DNA of 18,679 nucleotides, taken from NCBI GenBank assembly GCA_964637725.1, contig CAZWXH010000030.1:1-18679 (forward strand), read 5' to 3'. This document shows, one piece after another, positions 6,534 to 14,642 of the stretch. The stretch's first letter is position 1; the number at the start of each line of letters is the position of its first letter. Source of the DNA: CAZWXH01 sp964637725 (lineage in GTDB: Bacteria > Bacillota_I > Bacilli_A > Erysipelotrichales > Coprobacillaceae). The notes under the pieces were generated by a model that saw only the letters and a list, made by a program, of their open reading frames with translations, did no database searches and had not been told where the DNA came from. The translations under genes were made by a program, and so were the position numbers.

Positions 6534-8927
6534 ATGGAAGCAAGTTTAAAATTATTAAATGAATATGTTGATATTAGTGATCAAGATCCAACTACTCTTG
6601 CCGATAAGATTACAAGAATTGGTTTAGAGGTTGAAGGAATGCATATCTTAGCACGTGGTGATAAACTCGTGGTAGGTGAAGTTAAAGAATGTCAACCACA
6701 TAGTGATAGTGATCATTTAAATGTCTGCCAAGTTGAAGTAGAAGCAGGTGTTATGACACAAATCGTTTGTGGCGCACCCAATGTTGCGGCTGGTCAAAAG
6801 GTCATTGTGGCATTGCCTGGTTGTGATTTAGGTGATGGCTTCAAAATTAAAGAAGGTCAAATCAGAGGCGAAGATTCTAATGGTATGATTTGTTCTATTG
6901 CTGAGCTAGGAATAGATGCACGTTTATTAAAAGATGAAGACAAAGATGGTATTCATGTATTAGACAAGGATGCCCCAATTGGTGTAGAAGCTCTTTCATA
7001 TATGGGCTTAAAGGATACAATTTTAGAAATTGGTTTAACACCTAATAGAAGTGATTGTATGGCCTTGACTTCATTAGCTTATGAAGTTGGAGCAGTATTA
7101 AATAGAAAAGTAAAATTACCTCAGGTAAAGAAATACGATGAATTAAAAAGTGATATCAAAGTTATTGTTGAAACTGAATTATGTCCATTCTTTGGCGCAA
7201 AATTAATAAAAGGTGTTAAGACATTTGAATCACCAAATTGGCTAAAGAATCATTTATTAGCAAGTGGAATCAAACCTATCAATAATATCGTAGATATTTC
7301 TAACTTTATTATGTTAGAAACTGGACAACCTATTCATATGTATGATTATGATAAATTAAAAGAAAAATCTTTTGTGATTAAAACAGGAATGAATCAAAAA
7401 GCAATTCTTTTAGATGAAAAAGAATATGAATTATTACCAGAAGATATTATCGTATCAACTGATAAACAAATTGGATGTGTGGCTGGTGTTATGGGTGGTA
7501 ATGATACGAAAATTGATGAACACACATCAAATATTGTTATTGAAGTTGCTACTTTTGAAGGAGCAACATTAAGAAATACTGCCCGTCGTTTAAATCTATT
7601 AACAGATGCATCTCAACACTATATTAAAAGTGCATTAAATACTGCTAATAGTTTCAACGTATTAGATCGTTGTGCTGATTTATTAGTCCAAGAGGCTGGG
7701 GCACAAGAGGTTTATGAAACCGTATCAACTGAATTAATTGTAAAAGAAAAGAAAGTTTCTGTATCTACAGAAAGAATTAATAGTTTATTAGGAATGACTA
7801 TTGAAATAGATGAAATTAAAGATATCTTTGATCGTTTAAGTTTTACATATGAATTAAAGGATACAACATTTGAAGTTGTTGTCCCAACATATCGTAATGA
7901 TATTACAATGGATGCTGACTTAATTGAAGAAGTTGCTAGAATGTATGGTTATGATAATATCCCTTCAACATTACCACAAATGGAAATGACAAGAGGAATC
8001 TTAACAAGTAAACAAAGTAACGAAAGATTTATAAGAGATGTTTTAGTGGATTTGGGATTACATGAAACATTAACATATACATTAACTTCTCCTTCAACAG
8101 TTAATGACTTTAATTTATTTCATCCATTTGATAATGAAATTAAGTTAATGTCTCCTTTAGGAGAAGAAAGAAGTGTGACAAGAAAATCAGTTGTCCCTTC
8201 ATTATTACAAGTGATTAATTATAATCAATCGCATGCGATTAAAGATGTATCAGTATTTGAAATTTCAAATACATATGCGGTTGATGAAATCACAACACTA
8301 GCAATAGCGTGCATCGGAACATACCACAGTGTTCCTTGGGCTGGGATTAATCGTAAAATCGATTTCTTTGTCGTAAAAGGTTTTGTAGAAACTCTATTTA
8401 AGAAACTTTGTATTGAAGAATCACGTTATAGTTTAGAAAGAGTTGAAACAAACAATAAAGATTTCCATCCAGGAAGAAGTGGATATATTAAAATGGGTAA
8501 AGAAATTGTTGGTGTTATTGGACAAATTCATCCCTTAAAAGCAAAAAAGTATGATATCAAAGGCGAAGTGGTTGTTGCTGAATTAAACTTAAGCGTATTA
8601 TTAAACTTACGTACAAAAGCTTTAAAAGCTTCACCAATTCCATTATATCCTGCAGTCACAAGAGATATTGCATTAGTTATGGCAAATGATGTGGCAACAT
8701 ATGATGTTGTACGAAGCATTACAAAAGCAAGTAAACAGTTAGTTAAAAGTGCGACTATTTTTGATGTTTATGAAGGTGAACATATTGAAGAAGGTAAGAA
8801 ATCAGTAGCGATTTCATTAACTTTCCAAGATAGTAGCAAGACATTAGAAGAAGCAACAATTAACGAAGTGATGAATGCTATATTAGCAGTGGTAGAAAAA
8901 GAATATCAAGCGACATTAAGAGCGTAG
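6534..8927 (+). CDS. pheT: Phenylalanine--tRNA ligase beta subunit
   Basis: 797 residues, the usual length. In order: an N-terminal lobe (MEASLKLLNEYVDI), an EMAP/OB-fold tRNA-binding domain (about 40-150, including GAPNVAAGQKVIVALPG), the B3/B4 editing region that removes Tyr-tRNA-Phe (about 210-390), the B5 domain (about 400-475, ending PTYRNDITMDADLIEEVARMYGYD), a catalytic-like core, and the C-terminal FDX-ACB anticodon-binding domain (about 705-796, starting YPAVTRDIAL). ATG 6534 is chosen since AAGGGG lies at 6521-6526. The frame extends back to a TTG at 6513 inside pheS, but that has no ribosome binding site and would add residues absent from the family. It is cotranscribed with pheS and ends in a strong two-way terminator. 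Confidence 0.97.
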   Translation: MEASLKLLNEYVDISDQDPTTLADKITRIGLEVEGMHILARGDKLVVGEVKECQPHSDSDHLNVCQVEVEAGVMTQIVCGAPNVAAGQKVIVALPGCDLGDGFKIKEGQIRGEDSNGMICSIAELGIDARLLKDEDKDGIHVLDKDAPIGVEALSYMGLKDTILEIGLTPNRSDCMALTSLAYEVGAVLNRKVKLPQVKKYDELKSDIKVIVETELCPFFGAKLIKGVKTFESPNWLKNHLLASGIKPINNIVDISNFIMLETGQPIHMYDYDKLKEKSFVIKTGMNQKAILLDEKEYELLPEDIIVSTDKQIGCVAGVMGGNDTKIDEHTSNIVIEVATFEGATLRNTARRLNLLTDASQHYIKSALNTANSFNVLDRCADLLVQEAGAQEVYETVSTELIVKEKKVSVSTERINSLLGMTIEIDEIKDIFDRLSFTYELKDTTFEVVVPTYRNDITMDADLIEEVARMYGYDNIPSTLPQMEMTRGILTSKQSNERFIRDVLVDLGLHETLTYTLTSPSTVNDFNLFHPFDNEIKLMSPLGEERSVTRKSVVPSLLQVINYNQSHAIKDVSVFEISNTYAVDEITTLAIACIGTYHSVPWAGINRKIDFFVVKGFVETLFKKLCIEESRYSLERVETNNKDFHPGRSGYIKMGKEIVGVIGQIHPLKAKKYDIKGEVVVAELNLSVLLNLRTKALKASPIPLYPAVTRDIALVMANDVATYDVVRSITKASKQLVKSATIFDVYEGEHIEEGKKSVAISLTFQDSSKTLEEATINEVMNAILAVVEKEYQATLRA

Positions 8928-8930
8928 AAA

Positions 8931-8963
8931 AAGGAAGTTCAAAGATAATTTGAACTTCCTTTA
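8931..8963. terminator. Bidirectional terminator between pheT and the exporter genes
   Basis: A perfect 11-bp stem, GGAAGTTCAAA (8933-8943) with TTTGAACTTCC (8949-8959), has a 5-nt loop. T follows on the plus strand (8960-8962) and TTTTT on the minus strand (complement of the A-run at 8928-8932). It serves both convergent operons. Confidence 0.88.
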
Positions 8964-9416
8964 TTCGATATGAGCATAAGATTTTGATTTAATTGTTTTA
9001 TATACATTGAATATTGTCGAAGAAATAAGAATAGCCAGGGCGATAGAAATACCAATACCTAGTGTTGATAAAAAACTATTCGCAAATGCATCATTTAATC
9101 CTTGAACAGCATATAACATCGTATAATAGATGCCGCTACCAGGAACTAAAGGGAAACATCCAATCACAATAAATATCGTTGCTGGAGCCTTACATATTCT
9201 AGCAAGTAATTCAGAAGACAAGGCCACGACTAACATAGCAATAAAGCTTTGTAAAAACACATTATTTAGATAATTTGTTGATAGATAAATAATCCAACCG
9301 ATTGTTCCAATAATAGAACCGATAACTGCAAACTTTAAATGCTTATGAATTCTAAAAATGAATGTAAAACCAATACAACCAATAAAGGCATAAATGCATT
9401 GTAGTATGTCGTCCAT
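8961..9416 (-). CDS. Threonine/serine exporter family, small subunit (ThrE_2/DUF3815, YjjB-like)
   Basis: 151 residues, almost wholly membrane-embedded, with about five helices: 4-22, 29-46, 50-70, 77-100 and 115-135. It includes CFPLVPGSGIYYTMLY, typical of the YjjB/DUF3815 half of the ThrE superfamily. In many bacteria ThrE is one long protein; in others, such as E. coli YjjP-YjjB, it is split in two. Known members export threonine/serine or succinate, so the cargo here is open. ATG 9416 follows AAAGGAG (plus 9424-9430), which lies inside the end of the large-subunit gene, with only two bases between that stop and this start. The stop abuts the shared terminator. Confidence 0.88.
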   Translation of the reverse strand: MDDILQCIYAFIGCIGFTFIFRIHKHLKFAVIGSIIGTIGWIIYLSTNYLNNVFLQSFIAMLVVALSSELLARICKAPATIFIVIGCFPLVPGSGIYYTMLYAVQGLNDAFANSFLSTLGIGISIALAILISSTIFNVYKTIKSKSYAHIE

Positions 9417-9418
9417 CT

Positions 9419-10171
9419 CTATACTCCTTTCAATAGCATCATCATGATACCAACACCAATAGCGATACTTGCAGCAATTAAGATGGCTTCACTCATTCTT
9501 GAGAGTCCAGACATAAAGTCACCACTAATGATATCGCGTAAACTATTTGTGATTGCGATTCCTGGAACTAACAACATCAATGTTCCTGTAATGACTGATT
9601 GTTGATTAGCAACAAGATTCATTTTAGAACCAAAGATCGCAATACTTGCAAGCACCATACTCGAAAGAATTGTTCTTACAATTCCGTTAATATATAACTT
9701 CTCTAGTAAATATATAAAGAAGAATAAAATAAAACCAATGACTGCAGATAAAATCATATCGGCGACTTCACCACCAAAAAAACCACAAAACATTGCTGAA
9801 CTTATGACATAACCTAAACATATCAAAGGTAAGTTTAAAGACTTTGATTTTATAATTTCGATTTGTTCATTTATTTGTTGATGGTTAATACTTTGATTAC
9901 TAATCGTTCTTACCAAACAATTCAATTCATATAAATGATCAAGATGAATACGATTTGAACTTGTTCGTTTTGTAGTTTGATAAGGGGTTCCATCATGAAG
10001 CGTTAAAGAAAGCGTAAAATATGTTGGAATCGCAAATACTTCAATGTTTTTAAAGTCATATGCTTTACACATTCTTGTTAACGATTCTTCTACCCGATAT
10101 ATTTCAGCGCCATGTTTTAATAATAAGTATCCAACTTCATTAATTGAGTTTAATATTTCCATTTCATTCAT
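9419..10171 (-). CDS. Threonine/serine exporter family, large subunit (ThrE/DUF1212, YjjP-like)
   Basis: 250 residues. The soluble N-terminal domain carries the family pattern KHGAEIYRVEESLTRM (about 19-34) and EVFAIPTYFTLSLT. Five membrane helices follow from about residue 115, including the conserved LVPGIAITNSLRDIISGD. It pairs with the small subunit encoded directly downstream to form an inner-membrane exporter; the substrate is inferred only by family. The frame is open to GTG at 10183, but ATG 10171 is chosen: GGTGAT just upstream matches the 16S 3' end, and the protein then starts MNEMEILNSINEVG. Divergent from the HAD gene. I see no convincing promoter in the 135 bases between them. 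Confidence 0.9.
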   Translation of the reverse strand: MNEMEILNSINEVGYLLLKHGAEIYRVEESLTRMCKAYDFKNIEVFAIPTYFTLSLTLHDGTPYQTTKRTSSNRIHLDHLYELNCLVRTISNQSINHQQINEQIEIIKSKSLNLPLICLGYVISSAMFCGFFGGEVADMILSAVIGFILFFFIYLLEKLYINGIVRTILSSMVLASIAIFGSKMNLVANQQSVITGTLMLLVPGIAITNSLRDIISGDFMSGLSRMSEAILIAASIAIGVGIMMMLLKGV

Positions 10172-10305
10172 TTTTATCACCACTCATTTTTATATCATAT
10201 TTTCCTCTCATTTCATAGCATTAGTTGCGTTATTTTTCTTATTTTGTAAAAGAAACTCTTTTTATGTATTTGTGATAAAATAAATGAATGAAAGAAGGGG
10301 TATGC

Positions 10306-11184
10306 TTGATTAAGTTAATTGTTTGTGATATTGATGGAACATTGTTAGATGCATATAATCATTTTGATAAAGAAAGTATAAATAAAATCGATGAAAAAAG
10401 AAGTAAAGGTATTGAGTTTATGTTTGCGACAGGGAGAGACTTCTCAATGGTAGAAGACTTTTGTCAAGAGCGTGATATCTATAGTCATCTGATATTGAAT
10501 AATGGAACTCAATATCGCAGTTATGATGGGACAATGGACAGATACTATCCAATGGATAGAGATGCTTTTACAAAGATTATCTCTTTGTTAGTTGAATATG
10601 ATTATCATATTTCTATTCATACACAAAAAGGGAAATATATATTAGAAGACATCGAGAGTTATTTTGAACGTCATCAACAATTGTTGATGAAATCCAGAAG
10701 AACAAAGAATAGCGATGAATTACCAAAAGCGGCCTTTTTCACACGTGAAGGATTTTTAAGAAATACACATGAAGTGAAAAGTATAGATGATATGTATAAA
10801 CAGAAAGCCTTGCCTTTAAAGATCGATGCTAGGCATCTAAACCCTGAAGAAGCTTCAAATATTCATCAGTTATTAAAAGTAATCCCTCATTTACATATAT
10901 CTTCTTCCTTTGGTGAAAACATCGAAATCACATGTGATCTATTTGATAAAGGAACAATGCTAAAAGAGGTTCTTAAAGAAAAAGGATTAACAATTGAAGA
11001 AGTCGCCACTTTTGGTGATGGTTTAAATGATGTCAGTATGCTTGAAGGTTTTCCTTATTCTTTTGCGCCTTTTAATGCTTGTTTAGAAGCCAAAGAAAAA
11101 GCTTCTTATTCACTTGATTTAACAAATGAACAAGGAGCTGTAAAGAAAGGTATTGAAATATTAGAAAAACTTAATCTTCTTTAA
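10306..11184 (+). CDS. Cof-type HAD-superfamily hydrolase
   Basis: 292 residues. The HAD motifs are complete: DIDGT at 8-12 (nucleophile Asp8, acid/base Asp10), ATGR at about 41-44, and GDGLNDVSML at about 237-246 for magnesium binding. The middle region (about 85-190) is the IIB-type cap domain. Such enzymes dephosphorylate small phosphates such as sugar phosphates or flavin and pyridoxal precursors; the substrate cannot be told. I chose TTG at 10306 because GAAGGGG (10294-10300) precedes it by five bases and the protein then begins MIKLIVCDIDGTLL, as family members do. ATG at 10288 is in frame but has no ribosome binding site. The 3' end overlaps tmcAL by 14 bases tail to tail. Confidence 0.9.
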   Translation: MIKLIVCDIDGTLLDAYNHFDKESINKIDEKRSKGIEFMFATGRDFSMVEDFCQERDIYSHLILNNGTQYRSYDGTMDRYYPMDRDAFTKIISLLVEYDYHISIHTQKGKYILEDIESYFERHQQLLMKSRRTKNSDELPKAAFFTREGFLRNTHEVKSIDDMYKQKALPLKIDARHLNPEEASNIHQLLKVIPHLHISSSFGENIEITCDLFDKGTMLKEVLKEKGLTIEEVATFGDGLNDVSMLEGFPYSFAPFNACLEAKEKASYSLDLTNEQGAVKKGIEILEKLNLL

Positions 11185-12322
11185 TATAAGGAATACTTTG
11201 GTATTCCTTTTTAATCACTTCATTTTGATTTGGAGAAATTAATGATAAGAGTTTTGTTGCTTTAAATTCAATATCTAATGCCGGGTGTTGATATTTAGAA
11301 AACGCAGTAACAATTTGATAAGGACAATCTTTTTTAATGATATTTAGATATTGTTTTCCTTTTTTGTTCATTGCTAATACTCTTAAATAATCAATATTCA
11401 TGGCAGTAGATATGTCTTCTTTGGTGTTTTTCATTAAGACATGAATTAACATTCTTTGAATACGTGGTCTTGTATATCTTTTTGATAATAATGATTGAAT
11501 AAATTCTTCGATTGTATTAACAGTTTGAATTTTTTTGATTAATAAGTTTTCTAATCCTTCATCAACCAAATGATAAGTTTTTAACAAATCAGGAGATGAT
11601 GTTAAAATTTGATAACGAAGATAAGGATAAAAATCTTCTAAACAATATAAATTATCTTGATAACTCTTATCAAGAGGTAATGAGTCTTGATAATCTTCAC
11701 TGTTGAAGATAGCGTTTCTAATTGCTGTTGCACTTGCAATATTTTGAATATGTGTATCATGATAATCATTAGTACGCTTAAAGCAGTGAGGAGTTATGTT
11801 ATAGTGATTAAAGATAATTTCTTTAACATAACTTAAACCTAGAAGATCATTTGGTGTTGTTACTTCTTTATGCAAGATATCCTTTAAGGCAAGATTGCAA
11901 GCATCAGGATATCTTAATCCTTGTTTCATGTTCTGCTTAATTAAAGTATCATATGTCTCAAGATTATCATCAATAGCTTTAGCAATAGTGATAAATGTCT
12001 CAATATGCCCATCCTCGCTACCAAAGCAGATATCCGTTACACCAATTGCCTGTAATAAATCAATAGCGCCTTTAGCAAAATAATCAGCGCTTTGACACGC
12101 GTATACAAAAGGTAATTCAATGATAAGGTCAACACCATTATCAACAGCGATACGACTTCTGTCCCATTTGTCAATAATGGCTGGTTCACCTCGTTGAACA
12201 AATGAAGAAGACATCACAGCAATAACATAATCAGCTTGCGTTAATTCTTTCGCTTTATTGATATGATATATGTGTCCATTGTGAAACGGATTGTATTCAA
12301 CTATGATTCCTAGAACCTTCAT
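11171..12322 (-). CDS. tmcAL: tRNA(Met) cytidine acetate ligase TmcAL (YlbM)
   Basis: 383 residues. It starts MKVLGIIVEYNPFHNGHIYH with the nucleotidyltransferase signature HNGH (14-17), then MSSSFVQRGEPAIIDKWDRSRIA, ELPFVYACQSADYFAKGA and a family-typical FGSEDG. TmcAL activates acetate with ATP and makes N4-acetylcytidine at the wobble base (C34) of elongator tRNA-Met. The length is close to the usual 390-415. ATG 12322 follows GAGGTGG (plus 12327-12333). Its position divergent to yceD-rpmF matches the ylbM-ylbN-rpmF neighbourhood of Bacillus. The last 13 codons carry a hairpin that acts as terminator for the opposing HAD gene. I see no separate terminator for tmcAL. Confidence 0.95.
   Translation of the reverse strand: MKVLGIIVEYNPFHNGHIYHINKAKELTQADYVIAVMSSSFVQRGEPAIIDKWDRSRIAVDNGVDLIIELPFVYACQSADYFAKGAIDLLQAIGVTDICFGSEDGHIETFITIAKAIDDNLETYDTLIKQNMKQGLRYPDACNLALKDILHKEVTTPNDLLGLSYVKEIIFNHYNITPHCFKRTNDYHDTHIQNIASATAIRNAIFNSEDYQDSLPLDKSYQDNLYCLEDFYPYLRYQILTSSPDLLKTYHLVDEGLENLLIKKIQTVNTIEEFIQSLLSKRYTRPRIQRMLIHVLMKNTKEDISTAMNIDYLRVLAMNKKGKQYLNIIKKDCPYQIVTAFSKYQHPALDIEFKATKLLSLISPNQNEVIKKEYQSIPYIKED
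11188..11212 (+). terminator. Terminator of the HAD gene, inside tmcAL coding sequence
   Basis: AAGGAATAC (11188-11196) pairs perfectly with GTATTCCTT (11201-11209) around TTTG, followed by a T-run to 11212. No T-run exists in the other direction, so it acts on the plus strand only. Confidence 0.82.
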
Positions 12323-12420
12323 TTAACCACCTCTTTTTTATTAGTTTATCATAGTTTTGTAGATATGAATAGTTTTGATGAAAAGAAGTGAAATATTCAG
12401 TAATTTAGGGAAAAATTTGA

Positions 12421-12449
12421 TTGACATATTTAAGTTGTTTCTATATAAT
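12421..12449 (+). promoter_or_regulatory. Perfect consensus promoter of yceD-rpmF
   Basis: TTGACA (12421-12426), 17 bp, TATAAT (12444-12449): all twelve bases match the sigma-A consensus. The start is expected near 12456. A constitutive high level fits a ribosomal protein operon. Confidence 0.85.
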
Positions 12450-12477
12450 GGGGTATGCGGTGTAAAGGGTGATATTT

Positions 12478-12990
12478 TTGAAATGGAATTTACAATGGAT
12501 AACTAAACAAAAGGATGGTCGTTTCGAATTTGAGGAAACGATAACCTTTCCCTCTGATATTTTCCATAACCTTTCACAGATTAATGGACTCAAAGATGTC
12601 TTTGTTTCTGGAAATGGTCGTCTTGACATGAAACATCAACAATTGTTTGTTGATTTTAGTGTTAAAGGCCAAATGATTCTACCATGTGCCGTCTCATTAG
12701 AAGATGTGGATTATCCTTTTGAGATTGATTCATCAGTTATCTTTGCTTTCTATAAGCCTCAAGAAGATGAGGATTACATAGAAGTAAAAAGAGACACTGT
12801 TGATTTAACCCCTGTGATTTTTCAAGAAATCATGATGGAAATCCCGATGCGCGTTGTAAAAGATGGCGCAACTTTGAAAACTGAAGGCCGTGGCTGGAAA
12901 GTATTAAGTGAAGATGATAAGGGCGATGATGAAGATTATATCGATCCGCGTCTCGCTAAACTTAAAGATTATTTTAAGGATAAGGAATAA
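12478..12990 (+). CDS. YceD/DUF177 family protein (YlbN)
   Basis: 170 residues. It begins MKWNLQWITKQKDGRFEFEETI, like other YceD proteins (MKW start and the F-x-ET pattern), and ends IDPRLAKLKDYFKDKE, the family's C-terminal signature (DPRLAKLKDLF). It lacks the paired cysteines of some homologues. YceD is linked with 23S rRNA accumulation in plants and E. coli and is almost always encoded before rpmF. The start is TTG at 12478, five bases after AAAGGGTGAT (12464-12472); a GTG at 12469 overlaps that ribosome binding site and is unlikely. rpmF follows after 12 bases and shares the transcript. Confidence 0.92.
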   Translation: MKWNLQWITKQKDGRFEFEETITFPSDIFHNLSQINGLKDVFVSGNGRLDMKHQQLFVDFSVKGQMILPCAVSLEDVDYPFEIDSSVIFAFYKPQEDEDYIEVKRDTVDLTPVIFQEIMMEIPMRVVKDGATLKTEGRGWKVLSEDDKGDDEDYIDPRLAKLKDYFKDKE

Positions 12991-13002
12991 GGAGGTGTAC
13001 CT

Positions 13003-13170
13003 ATGGCAGTACCACAAAGAAGAATTTCAAGTACAAGAAGAGATAAGAGAAGAACACATGATAAATTAACAGTACCTAGCATTGTGATTTGTCCAGAATG
13101 TGGGGAATACAAATTATCACATAGAGTATGCAAACATTGCGGAACATACAAAGGTCAAAAAGTACTATAA
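13003..13170 (+). CDS. rpmF: 50S ribosomal protein L32
   Basis: 55 residues, beginning MAVPQRRISSTRRDKRRTH, the standard L32 start. The zinc ribbon is complete, with CPEC and CKHC, so this is the Zn-binding C+ form rather than the cysteine-free zinc-independent paralogue. ATG 13003 follows GGAGGTG (12991-12997). It is the second gene of the yceD-rpmF operon and is followed directly by a strong terminator. Confidence 0.97.
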   Translation: MAVPQRRISSTRRDKRRTHDKLTVPSIVICPECGEYKLSHRVCKHCGTYKGQKVL

Positions 13171-13197
13171 AAAGAGCCCTCTAAAGGGCTTTTTTTA
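13171..13197 (+). terminator. Terminator after rpmF
   Basis: AGCCCT (13175-13180) pairs with AGGGCT (13185-13190) around CTAA. The stem is extended by A:T pairs and a G:U, and a seven-T run follows. Confidence 0.88.
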
Positions 13198-13231
13198 TTT
13201 GGTTAATTCATTGAATAATTTTAAAATAACA

Positions 13232-13260
13232 TTGAAGGTCTTTTTTGATTATAATATAAT
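13232..13260 (+). promoter_or_regulatory. Promoter of the transglutaminase-like gene
   Basis: TTGAAG (13232-13237), 17 bp, TATAAT (13255-13260). A second overlapping TATAAT sits at 13250-13255. The leader of about 60 nt shows no clear fold. Confidence 0.6.
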
Positions 13261-13329
13261 AAAGATGATAAAGAGGAATGGGATTATTTATAGTCGGTAG
13301 GTTTCTAAATAATAAAGGGAGGAAATGTG

Positions 13330-14466
13330 ATGGAATATAAGAATAAGAAAAGAAGCTTTTTAAATTCTATAATCGTGCTTTTTTGTATAGGTGTTATAGT
13401 CTTTACTGCTTATGAATCGATATTTCCAAGTATCCCTGAGTTAAATCAAGAAGCCATTGAAAAGACTTTCCAAGCAGATCCTGATTATCTATATCATTAT
13501 GATCAACTTCCTAAAGAAGAACAAGAAAAATATAAAGTTATGTTGTATGGGTTAATTAACTATGAAAAAGAAATCCCATTAATTGATACAACTGTAAAAC
13601 AAATGGGTGATATTTTAACGAAGATTATTTTTGATCACCCTGAATTATATTATGTTAATGCAAAATTTCAATATCAAGATATGGATCATTACTTATATTT
13701 TTTCCCAGAATATGATTTATCAAAAGAAGAAGTCAAAAAAATTAATAAACGAATAGAAGCGAAAACAAAAGCTATTATAGAAAAGGCAAAGCAAGAAACT
13801 TCACCAGTAAAATCTGCAAGAATGATTTATGACTTTGTGATAGATAACAACGAGTATGTAGAGAATCCAAACGATCAAAACATTATAAGTTCACTAGTTG
13901 AAGGGAAAACGGTGTGTGCAGGTTATACAAGAGCCTATCAATATATCATGAATCGAGCTGGACAAAAGTGTTCTTATGTAAGAGGAACTGCTAAAGAAAG
14001 CATTGGTCAAGTTAAAACAGGTGAATCACATGCTTGGGCATTAGTGAATATAGAGAATGATTTTTATTACTGTGATACAACATGGGGAGATAGTGTTGGT
14101 GAAGGCACTGAGCATTCATGTAGTGGATACTTTATGATGAATAGTGATGAAATGTTAGGGTGTTATAATCCTGAAGGAGAATATGAACTGACTAAGGAAA
14201 ATAAACTTAATTATTTTGCGGATGAATTGGGATATATGACATCTTATGATAAAAGCATTATTTCTAAAGCCGTAAAAATAGGGAAACAGAATAATACAAG
14301 AATTGCAGAAGTGAAATGTGCTAATAAAGATGTTTTTGAAAAGGTTAAGAATAAGTTAAAGAATGCATATTTAGGATATGAAGTTTTAAGTGAAAATGGA
14401 TGTTTTAGTCAGAATACATCGTATTCATGGAATGATGAATTGTTGATGATTGAACTATATTTTTAG
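13330..14466 (+). CDS. Membrane-anchored transglutaminase-like domain protein
   Basis: 378 residues. A basic start (MEYKNKKRS) and one hydrophobic segment (about 12-27) suggest anchoring with the body outside the cell. The region 165-260 is a transglutaminase-like (papain-fold) core. Cys196 lies in GKTVCAGYTRAYQYIM, His234 in GESHAWALV and Asp249 in YYCDTTWGD, giving the Cys-His-Asp triad. Such proteins in Firmicutes are surface proteases or cross-linking enzymes of unknown substrate. The N-terminal part (40-150) is helical and not recognised. ATG 13330 follows AAAGGGAGG (13314-13322); a GTG three bases earlier is also possible. It is a single-gene unit with its own promoter and terminator. 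Confidence 0.85.
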   Translation: MEYKNKKRSFLNSIIVLFCIGVIVFTAYESIFPSIPELNQEAIEKTFQADPDYLYHYDQLPKEEQEKYKVMLYGLINYEKEIPLIDTTVKQMGDILTKIIFDHPELYYVNAKFQYQDMDHYLYFFPEYDLSKEEVKKINKRIEAKTKAIIEKAKQETSPVKSARMIYDFVIDNNEYVENPNDQNIISSLVEGKTVCAGYTRAYQYIMNRAGQKCSYVRGTAKESIGQVKTGESHAWALVNIENDFYYCDTTWGDSVGEGTEHSCSGYFMMNSDEMLGCYNPEGEYELTKENKLNYFADELGYMTSYDKSIISKAVKIGKQNNTRIAEVKCANKDVFEKVKNKLKNAYLGYEVLSENGCFSQNTSYSWNDELLMIELYF

Positions 14467-14493
14467 AAAAAGAAGAATATTAGAAATAATTGG

Positions 14494-14522
14494 AAAAAGC
14501 GCCGAAAATAGGTGCTTTTTTT
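14494..14522 (+). terminator. Terminator of the transglutaminase-like gene
   Basis: AAAAAGCGCC (14494-14503) pairs with GGTGCTTTTT (14511-14520, one G:U) around a 7-nt loop, with T extending to 14522. Confidence 0.85.
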
Positions 14523-14551
14523 GCGTTAAAAAAAATGAAAAAATAATGCAA

Positions 14552-14565
14552 TTTGTATATACAAA
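14552..14565. repeat. 14-bp perfect palindrome over the mraZ -35
   Basis: TTTGTAT and ATACAAA abut without a spacer. It covers the proposed -35 of mraZ and could be a repressor or activator site. The function is inferred. Confidence 0.5.
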
Positions 14566-14586
14566 GATATTGAATTAGTATATAAT
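14558..14586 (+). promoter_or_regulatory. Promoter of the mraZ-rsmH-ftsL-pbp cluster
   Basis: TATACA (14558-14563, four of six), 17 bp, then perfect TATAAT (14581-14586). The weak -35 lies in the palindrome at 14552-14565, and the start is expected near 14593. Confidence 0.6.
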
Positions 14587-14631
14587 AGTGGTATGAAGTG
14601 TTATGAAATGTATAAAAATGTTAAAAAGTGG
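14587..14631 (+). promoter_or_regulatory. Five MraZ-box-like direct repeats with 10-bp period
   Basis: AGTGG (14587), AGTGT (14597), AATGT (14607), AATGT (14617) and AGTGG (14627) recur exactly every 10 bp, from just after the -10 to the ribosome binding site. MraZ is known to bind tandem short G-rich repeats about 10 bp apart in its own promoter (TGGG-type in E. coli, AAAGTG-type in Mollicutes). Autorepression is the likely role. Confidence 0.65.
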
Positions 14632-14642
14632 GTGATTTTGAG

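Noticed and set aside
10044..10283. Plus-strand open frame of 79 codons across the divergent region before the HAD gene
   Set aside because: Most of it is antisense to the conserved ThrE-type N-terminal domain, it has no ribosome binding site, and its composition is that of A/T-rich noncoding sequence.
13100..13300. Plus-strand frame of 66 codons overlapping rpmF
   Set aside because: It is out of frame with the conserved L32 protein, runs through the rpmF terminator and has no ribosome binding site.
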